Of a stretch of DNA of 64,000 bases, positions 36,217 to 46,701 are shown piece after piece (the stretch's first letter is position 1; each line of letters starts with the position of its first letter). A program made the translations under genes and the position numbers. The notes below the pieces were generated by a model. That model was not told where the DNA came from, did not search any database, and saw only the letters and a list, made by a program, of their open reading frames with translations. The stretch is from Chloroflexota bacterium (GTDB taxonomy: Bacteria; Chloroflexota; UBA6077; JACCZL01). The DNA is taken from contig JAUJPG010000007.1 in assembly GCA_030447245.1 (NCBI GenBank), positions 1 through 64,000 of the forward strand. Reading direction: 5' to 3'.

Positions 36217-37204
36217 GCGCACCCGGGTGCGCCCCCAACGGTTTGAACGTGCTGGTGGCGCTGAACAGATTGTCGTCCCGCCGTATGCTCATCACGAGCG
36301 GCTTGACGCCTTTCTCACGCGGCACGTCGGCCAGCGGTCTCGCTCCGAGTGGCAGCGGATGATTGCTGTCGGTGTCGTCACCGTGAACGGCCTAAGACGG
36401 AAGCCAAGCGACCGAGTTGCCCCGGGGCAGCGGGTGACGATCATGCCGGTTCGTTCCCACGTCCAGCTCCGTCCGGCTGCGGACATCCCACTTGTCGTCG
36501 TCTACGAAGATCCGGCGATGATCGTCCTAGACAAGCCGGCTGGGCTCGTCGTCCATCCATCGCCCGGTCACCAGCAGGACACACTGGTCAACGCGCTCCT
36601 GGCCCGGTTTCCCGAGCTACAGGACCCGACTGGTCAGCAGCGGCCCGGCATCGTACACCGCCTCGACAAAGACACCTCCGGGCTGCTGGTCATCGGGCGC
36701 ACGGCGCGGGCCATGGCCCATTTGCAGCAGCAGTTTCGACAGCGCCAGGCGGTGAAGCGCTACGTTCTTCTCGTCGGGGGTGACGTGCCGGACGAGGAGG
36801 CAGCGATCGAGGCCCCGATTGGGCGGGATCTGCGCGATCGTACGCGCATGGCCGCCCGACTCGGCGGCCGAGACTCTCGGACTACCTTCACAATCTTGGA
36901 GCGGTTTCGGCGTTTCACGCTCGTCGAGGCGACGCTCGAGAGCGGTCGCACCCACCAGTTGCGTGTGCACTTCCAATTCATCGGCCATCCGGTGGCCGGC
37001 GATGCCACCTACGGCAACGGACATGCGCCGATCGGCCTCCGGCGTCAGTTCGTTCACGCGGGCTACCTGAGCATTCGATCGCCGCACGACGGCGAGATCC
37101 GCGAGCACATCGCCCCTCTTCCGCCCGACCTGGCGGGGCCCTTGGAACGTTTACGGACCGCGGCGACGCCGCCGACTAGGTCAGTCGTCGCCCCCGATGC
37201 CTGA
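36209..37204 (+). CDS. rluD: Large-subunit rRNA pseudouridine synthase, RluD family
   Basis: Converts uridines to pseudouridine in 23S rRNA. 331 residues with an N-terminal S4 RNA-binding domain (RLDAFLTRHVGQRSRSEWQ near residue 30) and the RluA/RluD catalytic motif GIVHRLDKDTSGLLVIGRT with its catalytic Asp. The GTG start lies inside lspA, and its stop overlaps the gltX start by 8 nt. The exact target uridines cannot be read from sequence. Confidence 0.9.
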   Translation: MPERTRVRPQRFERAGGAEQIVVPPYAHHERLDAFLTRHVGQRSRSEWQRMIAVGVVTVNGLRRKPSDRVAPGQRVTIMPVRSHVQLRPAADIPLVVVYEDPAMIVLDKPAGLVVHPSPGHQQDTLVNALLARFPELQDPTGQQRPGIVHRLDKDTSGLLVIGRTARAMAHLQQQFRQRQAVKRYVLLVGGDVPDEEAAIEAPIGRDLRDRTRMAARLGGRDSRTTFTILERFRRFTLVEATLESGRTHQLRVHFQFIGHPVAGDATYGNGHAPIGLRRQFVHAGYLSIRSPHDGEIREHIAPLPPDLAGPLERLRTAATPPTRSVVAPDA

Positions 37205-38696
37205 GCCACGCGCACAGCGAATCGAGCCAGCCCAGGAGGTGAGGCTCCGGATTGCGCCGTCGCCGACCGGCGACCCGCACGTCGGGACTGGTTACGTTGC
37301 GTTGTTCAATCGTGCGTTTGCCCTTCGGCACGGCGGCCGCTTCATCTTGCGCCTGGAGGACACCGATCGTGCGCGGTACGTTGCGCACGCCGAGCAGCTG
37401 ATCTTCGATTCGCTGCACTGGCTTGGACTAGATTGGGACGAAGGACCGGACGTCGGAGGGCCGTGCGAACCGTACCGCCAGTCGGAGCGACTGGGGATCT
37501 ACCGCGAGCATGCTGAACTGCTGATCACCGCAGGGCACGCCTATCGCTGCTGGTGCACGGCGCAGCGGCTGGCACTTGTTCGCAAAGAGATGGAGTCGCG
37601 CAAGGAGCCACCAAAGTACGACCGCCTGTGTCTGGGCAAGACGCGGGAGGAGCGGCAGGCTCTTGGCGACGCGGGCCCGGAGCCGGTCGTCCGCATGCGG
37701 GTACCCGACGAAGGCTCGACCGGCTTCTCCGACCTCATCCGCGGCGGGATCGAGTTCGAGAACCGACTGCTAGACGACCAGGTCATTCTGAAGTCGGACG
37801 GATTTCCGACCTACCACCTGGCCGTCGTCGTCGACGACCATCATATGCGCATCTCGCACGTGGTCCGCGGCGAGGAGTGGATCTCCAGCACACCGAAGCA
37901 CATCCTCCTTTATCAATGGTTCGGCTGGCCCCTGCCCGAGTTCGCCCACTTCCCATTGCTCCGCAACGAGAATCGGAGCAAGGTGTCGAAGCGGAAGAAC
38001 CCGTGGTCGACGCTCGTCTGGTTCCGCGACAACGGATATCTTCCCGAGGCACTGCTGAACTTTCTCGCCCTGCTCGGCTGGTCGATGCCCGACGGCCGCG
38101 AGATCTTCGGGTTCCAGGACCTTGTGGATCAAGTGGATTTTGCGCGCGTGAGCACGAGTGGGCCGATTTTCGACCTGAACAAGTTGGACTGGCTCAACGG
38201 GCACTACATCCGCGAGTTGTCGCGTGCCGACCTCGTGGAGCGAATCCGACCGTTCCTACTCCGCGCTGGGATGGCGGCGGACGATGCGTACCTGCTTCGG
38301 ATGGTTCCGCTGGTCCATGAGCGCATCAAGCGTCTGGCTGAGGCGCCAGAGCTGCTCGGATTTTTCTTCCAGGATGCGGGAACCTACGATTCGTCTCTTC
38401 TACTGCCCAAGGGGCTAGATCTTGCCAGTTCGCGCAACCTTCTCGCGACTTCGATGGGGATAGTCCAGGATTTGAGCCCATTTGCCCACTCTGCGCTGGA
38501 GGCGGCATTCCGAGCCCTGGCACAACAGCAAGGTGTCAAGACCGGCCAGCTCTTCATGCTGCTGCGGATTGCCTGCACCTTCAGCACCGTTTCGCCTCCG
38601 CTCTTCGAGACGATGGAGGTGCTGGGACGCGAGCGGGTGCTCACCCGACTCGATGCGGCCGAGAGGCGGCTCGTCGACCACGCGACGCCCCGCTAG
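37197..38696 (+). CDS. gltX: Glutamyl-tRNA synthetase
   Basis: Class I synthetase of 499 residues. The HIGH region is APSPTGDPHVGTGYVALFN and the KMSKS region RSKVSKRKNP. It charges tRNA-Glu and, in bacteria lacking GlnRS, mis-charges tRNA-Gln for later amidation. It is followed by a tRNA-Gln gene, and a tRNA-Glu gene lies 6 kb upstream. Whether it is discriminating would need checking against anticodon-binding residues and the rest of the genome. Confidence 0.92.
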   Translation: MPEPRAQRIEPAQEVRLRIAPSPTGDPHVGTGYVALFNRAFALRHGGRFILRLEDTDRARYVAHAEQLIFDSLHWLGLDWDEGPDVGGPCEPYRQSERLGIYREHAELLITAGHAYRCWCTAQRLALVRKEMESRKEPPKYDRLCLGKTREERQALGDAGPEPVVRMRVPDEGSTGFSDLIRGGIEFENRLLDDQVILKSDGFPTYHLAVVVDDHHMRISHVVRGEEWISSTPKHILLYQWFGWPLPEFAHFPLLRNENRSKVSKRKNPWSTLVWFRDNGYLPEALLNFLALLGWSMPDGREIFGFQDLVDQVDFARVSTSGPIFDLNKLDWLNGHYIRELSRADLVERIRPFLLRAGMAADDAYLLRMVPLVHERIKRLAEAPELLGFFFQDAGTYDSSLLLPKGLDLASSRNLLATSMGIVQDLSPFAHSALEAAFRALAQQQGVKTGQLFMLLRIACTFSTVSPPLFETMEVLGRERVLTRLDAAERRLVDHATPR

Positions 38697-38765
38697 CTAG
38701 GCGCTGAACGGCTGGCCAGCCTAGGCTGCTGGCCAGCGATACGGCCATGCTTGAAGTCTGCCGCG

Positions 38766-38795
38766 TTGTCCCGCCCGGCGCCGCCCCGCTATACT
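38766..38795 (+). promoter_or_regulatory. Promoter of tRNA-Gln
   Basis: TTGTCC (38766-38771), an 18-nt spacer and TATACT (38790-38795). Initiation is expected a few bases before the tRNA 5' end. Confidence 0.55.
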
Positions 38796-38806
38796 CAGAC
38801 GGTCCT

Positions 38807-38880
38807 TGCCGGATGGGGTAATGGTAGCCCGGGTGACTCTGAATCACCTAGTCTAGGTTCGAGTCCTAGTCCGGCAGCCA
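38807..38880 (+). tRNA. tRNA-Gln (anticodon CTG)
   Basis: Acceptor TGCCGGA pairs with TCCGGCA, the anticodon arm is GGTGA-CTCTGAA-TCACC with anticodon CTG, the T-arm is CTAGGTTCGAGTCCTAG, and CCA is encoded. It reads CAG codons. Confidence 0.95.
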
Positions 38881-38900
38881 GGCGCTACCAGATACGCAAT

Positions 38901-38925
38901 GCCCTTCGGAGCGCTCCCGAAGGGC
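38901..38925 (+). terminator. Hairpin after tRNA-Gln
   Basis: GCCCTTCGG and CCGAAGGGC form a 9-bp stem with a 7-nt loop 20 nt after the tRNA. Only a short TCTT follows, so it is a weak intrinsic terminator. Confidence 0.55.
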
Positions 38926-39179
38926 TCTTGGATGCGGTCTAGCAACTGACGTCGCTTAGCATGGTGCTCCTGGACTGCAGACGGTCTGCGGGCGAGGCCG
39001 AGTGGTACGGCGGCCGTTGCGCCAGACGCTCGCCAAGGCGGGGCAGCCACGCCCTGGAGGCACTTCGGAGAAACGTGAGCAGTGGATCCGGATGGGCCTG
39101 CAGGTCAAATCGGGCCACGGCGGGTTGAAAACCAACGTCCCAGAGATTAGGCCGGGCAAGAAGTAGGCGGGGCAAGACC

Positions 39180-40930
39180 GCGATCTCGCAGTGCCAAGAC
39201 GGGTAATCTACACCACGGAAGTGTATTGGGAAGCGGCAACCCTGCTGCGGAGGGCTACCCTACGCCCCGGATCGTGGAACATTCGCGTGCCAGACGAATC
39301 GCGTATCGAAGATCCGGTAGTCGCGCGACCATCGAGCGCGCGCCGTCAGGCGCAGGTTCTCCAGATGGCGCTCGTAGGAACCAGGTTCCCGATCGCGTCA
39401 TCGAGAGCACGTACGCGACGCGGTAGTCGACCAGGAACTGGCGTAACTGCCGCCGCTCACGAGCTTCGCGGGCAGCAAGTGGCTGGGCGCTGGGTGAACA
39501 AGGTGAACGGCCATGGCTGCCCGTGCGCCAGCACGTCGGTCAGTCCCGGTGTGGGCGTCGATCCAATCGAACACCGAGCCAAGGTCTTCGTCTCGGTCCA
39601 CCGCGGTGGGCCCGGTCCACCACGCGCCTCGATCGACCCGAATCGGGGCCGATTCGCCCCCGTACGTGTAGTCAGCGCGGAAGGCGCAAGCAAGGACGGC
39701 GACCAGGAAATTGCGACCGCGATCACGGTGCCCGGAAAGCGCCGCGATCGCTCGGGTGCCGGTCAGACGCAGCGTCGCGGTGGCCAGCCGATCGAGTCCG
39801 TCGACCGCGAACGGGAGGAGCAGCAGGAACGTCAATAGTTGATACCGATCTTGATACGTCGACCAGGTGAGCGCATAGGTGAGGAAGTTGCCCGGCCGCG
39901 GCCAGAAGCACCCGGCCAGACGGTTCGTGGATAGTGGCCACGCAGCAGTGCGAGGAGTACGAGAGTGGCCACGCCCGGCAGAGGCATGAGCAGCCACTCG
40001 CGATCGAGGAAGAGCAAACGCAGATAGGCTCCGCTGCGTTCGAGGATCGCCGCGAGGACGAAATCACTGTGGGCGGTGACGAACTCCAAAGGACTGGGGA
40101 GGGACGTAGTCTCCGCATAGCCGTTGCGCCTGACGTCGGACCCGCGAAAGACAGAATACAGGTAGGTCTGCCCCGAGTAGGCTAGGGAGCCGCGAGCGAG
40201 GAAGCCGTCTAGCGTGATCGGGCCAGAACGATGGTGAAGCTCGTGAGGAGCGCGCCGATCGGCGCAAGTGCGCTTCGCCATCCCCGCACCGCCAGGAGTG
40301 TGCCCATCACGAGCGGGAGCACGACCACGGCGGTCGGGCGGGTCAAGTAGGCCATGCCGAGTGCCGCGCCCGGCGGCGGCGAGGGCGAGTAACCGCCGCG
40401 CGTCCACAGCAGACGATGAGCCAGATTGCCAGCAGCTGGAGCGCGATCGCCAGGGCTTCGGTCATCGGCGGCACCATCGGGTAGAGGACAACTGGACTGG
40501 CCGCCGCGAGCAGGCGCGGCGAGGATGCCGATCCGCCTTCCAAATAGCGCCGAGCCGATCAGGTAGACCAGCGACACAGACCCCGGCGGCGAGCAGGGCG
40601 TTCATGATCTGGACCGCGTGCAGGTCGCACGCCCGCGCGGAACACCAGCGCGGCGGCCCACGGGAACAGCGGTGATCGCTCAGCCAGCCCGCCGTGCAGT
40701 ACCTCCGGTCCCCCCGACGTGGTAGGCCTTGATGCCGAGGACGTAGCCCTCCCCTGCCGCGAGTCGCCGCGCGATGTCCAGGTATTCGACTGCATCGGGG
40801 GTGAGCTGGACGACGGAGATGGCCGACGGTAGGTACAAGAGGAATGCAGGCCTGCGAGCCAGACGCGGGCCGACGAGGCAGCGCACGTCAAGGTCGCCGT
40901 TGATGAGGCGCACGCTCGACCAATCCAACC
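39180..40930 (-). pseudogene. Broken GT39-like membrane glycosyltransferase
   Basis: Minus-strand relic spread over at least four frames. It begins with LTPDAVEYLDIARRLAAGEG (near 40800), the DxxEY loop of GT39-like enzymes, then AALGMAYLTRPTAVVVLPLV (near 40330), LEFVTAHSDFVLAAILERSG (near 40050) and TYQDRYQLLTFLLLLPFAVD (near 39820). A C-terminal RQFLVDYRVAYVLS follows near 39430. Related text may continue to about 38940. The frame changes every few hundred bases, so this is either a decayed gene or a low-accuracy stretch. Confidence 0.6.
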
Positions 40931-40987
40931 ACGGCCGCGGCGGCCTCGAGATCGATCAGTTTCCATGTTCGTCCCTGGCGCGGTAGA

Positions 40988-42407
40988 TCACGCGAGGGAG
41001 CTTGTGCTCCCTTCCCCGAACGCCTCGACGAGGATTAGCTCCCGGTCGACCAGAGTCCCTGAAGGGCCCCAGAGGCCCCTAGCTTGCCCGGTCCACAGCA
41101 CCACGGTATCCACGTCGTAGTCGCGCAAGACATCGATCGCCAGCTCGGCGCCGAGCGCGCCCGCCCGGATGCGCGCCTCGGACGTGTCGACCAGCGGCGG
41201 CGGAACCCGTCTTCCAGCTAGAAACGCCAGCTGCGGCGCGTCGGTGATCACCCACCTTCGGGATCGGTCCTCTAGCAATCGTTTGCACCACACCGCGCTC
41301 GGTGCGGCTGAGGCGGTCTACACTCAGCTCGCCCTGGACCAGTCGTTGGGCGCGATCCAACAATGCCGGCGTCGACAGGAGATACCAGGCCGCGACTGCG
41401 ATCGCCGCGCTGCCGCTAGCAGTCTGCAGCGGTCGGCCGGGCAGCCAATGGAGGCCGCGTCTAGGAAACGCCGCCACAGCGGACCAGCCCGGTTGCCAAG
41501 CCGCACCCCGGCGAGAATCGCCAGAGGCACGAGCAGGAACACGCCAAGGTGGGAGCTGAGATTGCCATACCCGAGGAGCAGTATGAGGAGAGCGAACGAC
41601 CATATCACCATGGCCAGCGCCGCGCGGGCTCCCGCCGCGTCAGCGCAGGCGCCCCCAGTGGCGGCCAGCAGGTAGAATGGCGGCTGCTCCTGGAGCCACA
41701 TCTTGTCCAGCAGTAGCTCGAAGTTGTCCTGGACGACGACTGGACCGAAGCTGAATTGCCCGGCCTGGAGCCGCCACGTCACGACCTGATCTAGCAGCGT
41801 CAGTCCGCCGAGCACCGTCACGCGGCCACGCCGACCGAGGCCATGGCGGCCCGGCGCCAGCATACTGGAGCGGCGCGAGCGGCGCAGGTGGCGCAGAGCA
41901 GGGTGACCGCCACGGCGGCCCGGGAACACCAGCGGCTTGACCAAGCAGGCCAGGCCGAGCAACGCCCCGCTAAGGACACGCCACGAGCGGTGGCCGCGGC
42001 GATACGCCTCCGCCGCGGCGCCCGCGGCTGCGATGAAGGCGACCGCGAGCGCCTCAGGCAGCGCCTGGCGGGAGACAAGCAGGTAGAGGGGACTCAACGC
42101 GAGGGTGAGGGCCGCCCCAACGGCCCCGGCCCGGTCCGCTGAGCCGATAGCGCCCAGGCGACGCCGACCACACCGATCAGCGAGGCGACGACCGACCCCA
42201 TACGTGCGGCGGTCAGGTGTGCTCGCCCAAGGCGTAGGGCACATACGCCAGGTAAAGGTGGAGAGGTCCCTGGGTGACGATTATATCGGAGACTGGCCGA
42301 TAACCATCGCGCATTAGGAGCAGTGACTGGAGGTAGACCCCCCTCGTCAAAGTTGTCGCTGGGGCGGCCCAGGTCAGCCAGCCCGGAATGACAGGGCGAG
42401 GGCCCAA
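40988..42407 (-). pseudogene. Broken GT39-like membrane glycosyltransferase
   Basis: A second minus-strand GT-C gene in pieces. The N-terminal part reads TRGVYLQSLLLMRDGYRPVS and TQGPLHLYLAYVPYALGEHT (42407-42213). The central part (41324-42244) has SRQALPEALAVAFIAAAGAA, the FGPVVVQDNFELLLDKMW segment and LLGYGNLSSHLGVFLLVPLA. The C-terminal soluble part (41293-40988) has RRWVITDAPQLAFLAGRRVP. At least three frame changes separate these. With the next relic it would have formed a tandem pair. Confidence 0.65.
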
Positions 42408-42408
42408 A

Positions 42409-43435
42409 TCACCCCCAGCGCACCGAGGGTGAGGAGATGCGCGACTTGACCGAACGCGAACCCGCGCGCCTCGCCTCCCGTGGGTGCCCCGAGTGATCCG
42501 CGCAATGCGAGGCGATACCTGTCATGGACGGTTCGGACACCTGCGCCAACGATCGGCGCACCGCGCTCCTAACGGGCCTCATCGGCGCGGCGCACCACTT
42601 GCCGAGCGTCGGGTCCGTCAGGACGATCAGCCAAGCAGCGGCTGTGGCTCGCGGAGCGCCTCGAGCAAATTGTCGACTCTCGCGCCCACCTGGTGGGCAA
42701 GCTTCTCCCGGAATGACGCGAAGGATGTCGCCAATCCCGAGCGCGGCGACCAGCCAGTCCTCGGCGATGCGCGCCCCAGGACCGCTGTCCGCGAGCCCCC
42801 GCCGTGAGTCTTGGGGCGAAGCGGATCTTCGTGAGCCCATCACCACCAGTGTGCCACGCGCATAGTCGGAACTATACTTGGTCGGGGCAGGGTACAGCTA
42901 ATGCGGTCGGCAGCGGTTTCATCGTTCTGTCAAGACTCGGGCATGGGGGTGTACTCAGAGGATGTGGTTTCGGGGGTCGTCGCAGCCGTCGCCAGTGGGA
43001 TGCCACGTGAGCATGCCCCGTGCGCTGTAGGTGCGGGCTAACCAGGTCGACCAGTTTCCGAGCAGGCGGGTAAGCTCCCCGGGCGTGGTGGCCGCCAGGA
43101 TGGATGCGAACGCCGCGCGATCGGGGAGGGTGACGCACGGCGGCATGCTCGTGTCGTAGCGGGCAGGTGGCATTCTGCCGGCAGCGCGCGTATTAGCGCC
43201 TCGATGTCGCTCACGTCGACTGCTTGGCTTCCCAACTATAGAGACCGCCGTCGTCGCGTCTACAACTTGTGGACGCAACCCCACCGACAATGAGGCCCAG
43301 CCCCGCGAGCGGTTGCTCGACTGGCAGCGATCTCTTGGGCCATGCCTGGGAAGCTCGCGGCCTTGATTCTGCGATACGAGGGCGCTTGTAGGAGCGCTTG
43401 GCGCCCATGGGCCGACCCCGTGGCCACACGCCAGG
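42409..43435. other. About 1 kb with no identifiable gene
   Basis: No reading frame here has a recognisable family or a convincing ribosome site. Minus-strand fragments that look protein-like are FREKLAHQVGARVDNLLEAL (near 42700, ending at a TGA) and DRAAFASILAATTPGELTRL (near 43080, frame ending at 42955), preceded in another frame by VSDIEALIRALPAECHLP. These may be remains of one or two small genes. Confidence 0.4.
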
Positions 43436-44333
43436 ATGGCCGAACGACACCTAGCACCCTCGTACTTGCGCCCCGACCGTCGCAGGAATCTACCATGTCG
43501 CCTTCGGAGGACCCGGTTGGCTGCTGTTGGCGTGGAGCTCGTCATGCTTGTCGTCACCGCGGTCATCCTGACGCCGGTGATCAGCCCTTATGAACCGAAC
43601 CGTCAGCGCCTGCTCGACGCGCTGTAAGGGCCCAGCTCGGCGCACGTGCTCGGTACCGACGAGAACGGCCGCGAAGTGTCCAGCCGGACCGTGTACGGTG
43701 CGCGCGTCTTGCTGGCCGCTGGGGTGTTCTCAGTTGGAATCGCGATCACCCTCGGCGTCGCCAGCGGACTGACCTCCGGCTACTATGGTGGTCGGATCGA
43801 CAATTGGATCATGCGGGGCATGGACGCCCTGCTGGCGTTCCCAACGTTAGTCCTGGCGCTGGCGATCGCGGCTTCGCTCGGTCCTGGGCCGCGGAACGCG
43901 ATGATCGACATCGGGATCATCCACACCCCAGTGTTTGCACGCCTCACTCGAGGGCAGGTCTTGTCGATCCGAGAGCTCGAGTTCGTCGAGGCGGCGCGGA
44001 CGCTCGGCACCGGGCATCTGCGGATCATGCTGCGACACATATTGTCGGACGTGACGGCTCCGATCATCGTCCAGGCGTCGCTCAGCGTCGAGCTAGCAAT
44101 CCTTGCCGATGCGATGCTCAGCTTCCCGGGCCTGGGGGTCCAGCCGCCTGATCCATCCTGGGGATCGATGGTCGGCCGCGGGAAGCACTACCTAGAGCAG
44201 GCACCCTGGCTGCCGTTCGTCCCGGGGTACGGCGATTCTGCTGGCAGTCCTGGGCTCTAATTTTCTGGGAGATGCCGTGCGTGATGCGCTCGATCCGCGG
44301 ATACTCCATGCAACCCGCACGGGCGAGCACTAA
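43436..44333 (+). pseudogene. Broken DppC/OppC-type ABC transporter permease
   Basis: Resembles the second permease of dipeptide/oligopeptide importers: LRRTRLAAVGVELVMLVVTA (first membrane segment), then VLGTDENGREVSSRTVYGAR, the FPTLVLALAIAASLGPG segment, and the EAA-loop region FVEAARTLGTGHLRIMLRHI. A TAA at 43625-43627 interrupts the frame after LLDAL. A frameshift near 44225 displaces the end, which continues in another frame as FLGDAVRDALDPR to a TAA at 44331. No partner transporter genes remain nearby. Confidence 0.75.
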
Positions 44334-44447
44334 ACTTCTCGTCTGCCGCGCCCCGGCCGCGGCCGACAACTTCGAGCCCGCGATGTCAGGTCAGATGATG
44401 GTCGTGCACCGCAGTGCCGCGTTTAGACCGTGCGTCGAGGTCGGCGC

Positions 44448-45779
44448 TCAGGCAGTGCGTGTGAGCCGGTTTACGCGATCATTGCTAACGTGTGGTCGAC
44501 CGACGCCGAAGTAGTCGAAACCGAGGCCCGTCATCTCGGACGGATCGTACACATTGCGGCCGTCGACGAACACCGAGCCCGACATGGCCCGACGGATCCG
44601 GTCGAGGTCGAGGTGCTTGAACTCATTCCACTCGGTGAGCAGCACCAACGCGTCTGCGCGGTCGGCCGTCTCGTAGGGGTCGGCGCAAAACTGGACATCG
44701 GGTAGAAGCTCAGCCGCTTTGGTCATGGCGGCTGGATCGTACGCCCGCACGTCGGCGCCCTCGCGGCGAAGCAGTCGGATGATCTCGACGGCTGCCGCCT
44801 CGCGGAGGTCGTCTGTGTTCGGTTTGAACGCTAGTCCAAGGATTCCGATCGTCCGATCCTCCAGTTGACCAAGCGCAGTTCGGAGCTTCAGGATCACGGC
44901 GCGTCGGGCCGAGGCGTTGATCTCGATGACCGCGCGGAGGAGCTGCGGATGACAGCCGCCCAGCGCGGCCATGTGGGCCAGGGCCTGGACGTCCTTCGGG
45001 AAGCACGAACCGCCGTAGCCGACGCCAGCGTCCAGGAACGCCGGGCCGATCCTGGCGTCCAGACCCATTCCACGGGCGACCTCCTTGACGTCGGCCCCCA
45101 GCCGCTCGCAGATCGAGGCCATCTCGTTGATGAACGAGATCTTGGTAGCTAGAAACGCGTTCGAAGCGTACTTGATCATCTCCGCGGTGCGGAGGTCGGT
45201 GATCAAGATCGGCGCGTCAAGCCTGGCGTACAGCTGCGCAACCCGCTCGGCGGCCGCCCGGTCGTCGGCGCCCAGCACCACCCGGTCAGGATGCTGGAAG
45301 TCGGCGATGGCCGAACCCTCGCGAAGGAACTCCGGGTTGGACACCACCGGCGCGGCCACAGTTCCGAGGCGGGTCAAGACCGACGCAAACGAGTCGCCCG
45401 TCCCGATTGGCATCGTGCTCTTGTTGACGACGGTTGCCGGCGCATGCAAGTGCTCCGCGATTGAACGAGCGGCGGAGCGGGCGAAGGTCATGTCGGCTTC
45501 GCCCGAAGGGCCGGGCGGCGTGTTGACGGCAATGAAGACGAATTCGGTCCCGGCAAGTCCCTCCGAGTAGCTCGTCGTGAACGAGAGTCGGCCAGCGCGG
45601 GCGCTCTTGTCCACCAATTCCCGCAGACCGGGCTCGTAGATGGGGATGCCCCCCCCCCGGAGGAGCTTGACCTTGCTCTCGTCGATATCGATGCAGGTCA
45701 CATGGTTGCCAAGATCGGCAAAACACGCGCCGGTCACCAGCCCGACGTAGCCTGTCCCAACGACGCTGATTCTAGACAA
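44448..45779 (-). CDS. ugd: UDP-glucose/GDP-mannose 6-dehydrogenase
   Basis: Oxidises a nucleotide sugar at C6 to the uronic acid; most likely UDP-glucose to UDP-glucuronate. 443 residues with the N-terminal NAD motif VVGTGYVGLVTGACFAD (residues 6-22) and the catalytic-cysteine segment GVGYGGSCFPKDVQAL. The TTG start follows GAGGTG at a good distance. It lies at the downstream end of the leftward glycosylation cluster and could supply its sugar donor. A run of ten G residues encodes the Gly-Gly-Gly near residue 42 (45649-45658). Confidence 0.9.
   Translation of the reverse strand: MSRISVVGTGYVGLVTGACFADLGNHVTCIDIDESKVKLLRGGGIPIYEPGLRELVDKSARAGRLSFTTSYSEGLAGTEFVFIAVNTPPGPSGEADMTFARSAARSIAEHLHAPATVVNKSTMPIGTGDSFASVLTRLGTVAAPVVSNPEFLREGSAIADFQHPDRVVLGADDRAAAERVAQLYARLDAPILITDLRTAEMIKYASNAFLATKISFINEMASICERLGADVKEVARGMGLDARIGPAFLDAGVGYGGSCFPKDVQALAHMAALGGCHPQLLRAVIEINASARRAVILKLRTALGQLEDRTIGILGLAFKPNTDDLREAAAVEIIRLLRREGADVRAYDPAAMTKAAELLPDVQFCADPYETADRADALVLLTEWNEFKHLDLDRIRRAMSGSVFVDGRNVYDPSEMTGLGFDYFGVGRPHVSNDRVNRLTRTA
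45649..45658 (+). repeat. Ten-base homopolymer inside ugd
   Basis: C10 on the plus strand, so G10 in the ugd reading strand. It encodes three glycines just before IPIYEPG. It is a potential slippage site, and also a place where base-calling errors are likely. Confidence 0.85.
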
Positions 45780-45791
45780 GCGTTCACCTCG

Positions 45792-46560
45792 TTATGACTG
45801 CGCGTGGGTCAGGTGCCGGACGCGGCGCCCTAAGACCCGACCTGGAGTCGGTATGCTGTCCGGATTCGGGACTATACCCGAGTCACTCGGTTCATAGGAA
45901 GTACTCGCCAGCGCAAGAGTCGAGTGTGGACCTAGAGTGACGGCGCGGGAAGCTCCACGTTGGCGACTGGCCACTTGTGTGGATTGCAGGCCAGCGCCGC
46001 CGGAGGTTTGCTGTTCCCGGGCGGGTCGGAAAAGACCGGCGAGCGATAGCTGCTGACGCCCGAGCAGGCTGACCCCTATCGCGGTCACCAGCGCATATGG
46101 CACCACGTGGGCATCGATCGCCATTGCCAGCGCGAGTTCACGACCGACCCCGGAGACGCCGAGTGCCGCTACCGCGAACACCTGAAGCGCGCCGACGCAG
46201 CCGGGCGCGGCCGGGAGCATGATGCCGAGGTTCACCACCGCCAGCATGAGCGCGGACGCCGCTGTCCGATCGTCCAAGTCCAAACTTAGATCGTAACCGC
46301 CCGATATGTGGAAGTACGCTGCCCGTTGGAGCGATCAGACGGTGAAGGAGATCGCGGCGGCACGGACTATGACTGAATGTCTCGGTAGCGTGCTGAGCCC
46401 CGGCAGGGATGCCAGGAAGGTGGCCGTGGTCCAGAACGTCAACCGATCCGGAAGAGCTGTAACCGCATAACCGGCGAGCGTGCACACGGAGGCAGGACGA
46501 CCAGCAGGTACCTTGCGCCAAGCACGGTCTCATACCGAGCGTCGACGTCGACGCGTTAGT
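45792..46560 (-). pseudogene. Broken lysylphosphatidylglycerol synthase/flippase-like membrane protein
   Basis: Relic of the UPF0104/AglD-like family, to which the intact gene at 53671-54687 belongs. The readable C-terminal part is LMLAVVNLGIMLPAAPGCVG and VVPYALVTAIGVSLLGRQQL (46270-46030). The preceding part (FLASLPGLSTLPRHSVI, near 46400) is in another frame with a stop between. Beyond 46030 the frame runs on through unrelated text to 45792. The stretch 46560-46700 holds nothing I can assign. Confidence 0.55.
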
Positions 46561-46701
46561 ATGTCAAGCCTGGGCATACGAGTGAGATGAGCGACCCGAG
46601 AAGCTTTGTCGCGTCAGGACGCAACTGCCGGGATAGCGCTGGCCACGATCACGTCAGCGGTCGCACGACCAACGACCACTCGCCACCCCAATAGGGCTAA
46701 T

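Noticed and set aside
39191-39838. 215-residue plus-strand frame
   Set aside because: The opposite strand carries recognisable GT-C protein text (TYQDRYQLLTFLLLLPFAVD), and this frame matches nothing.
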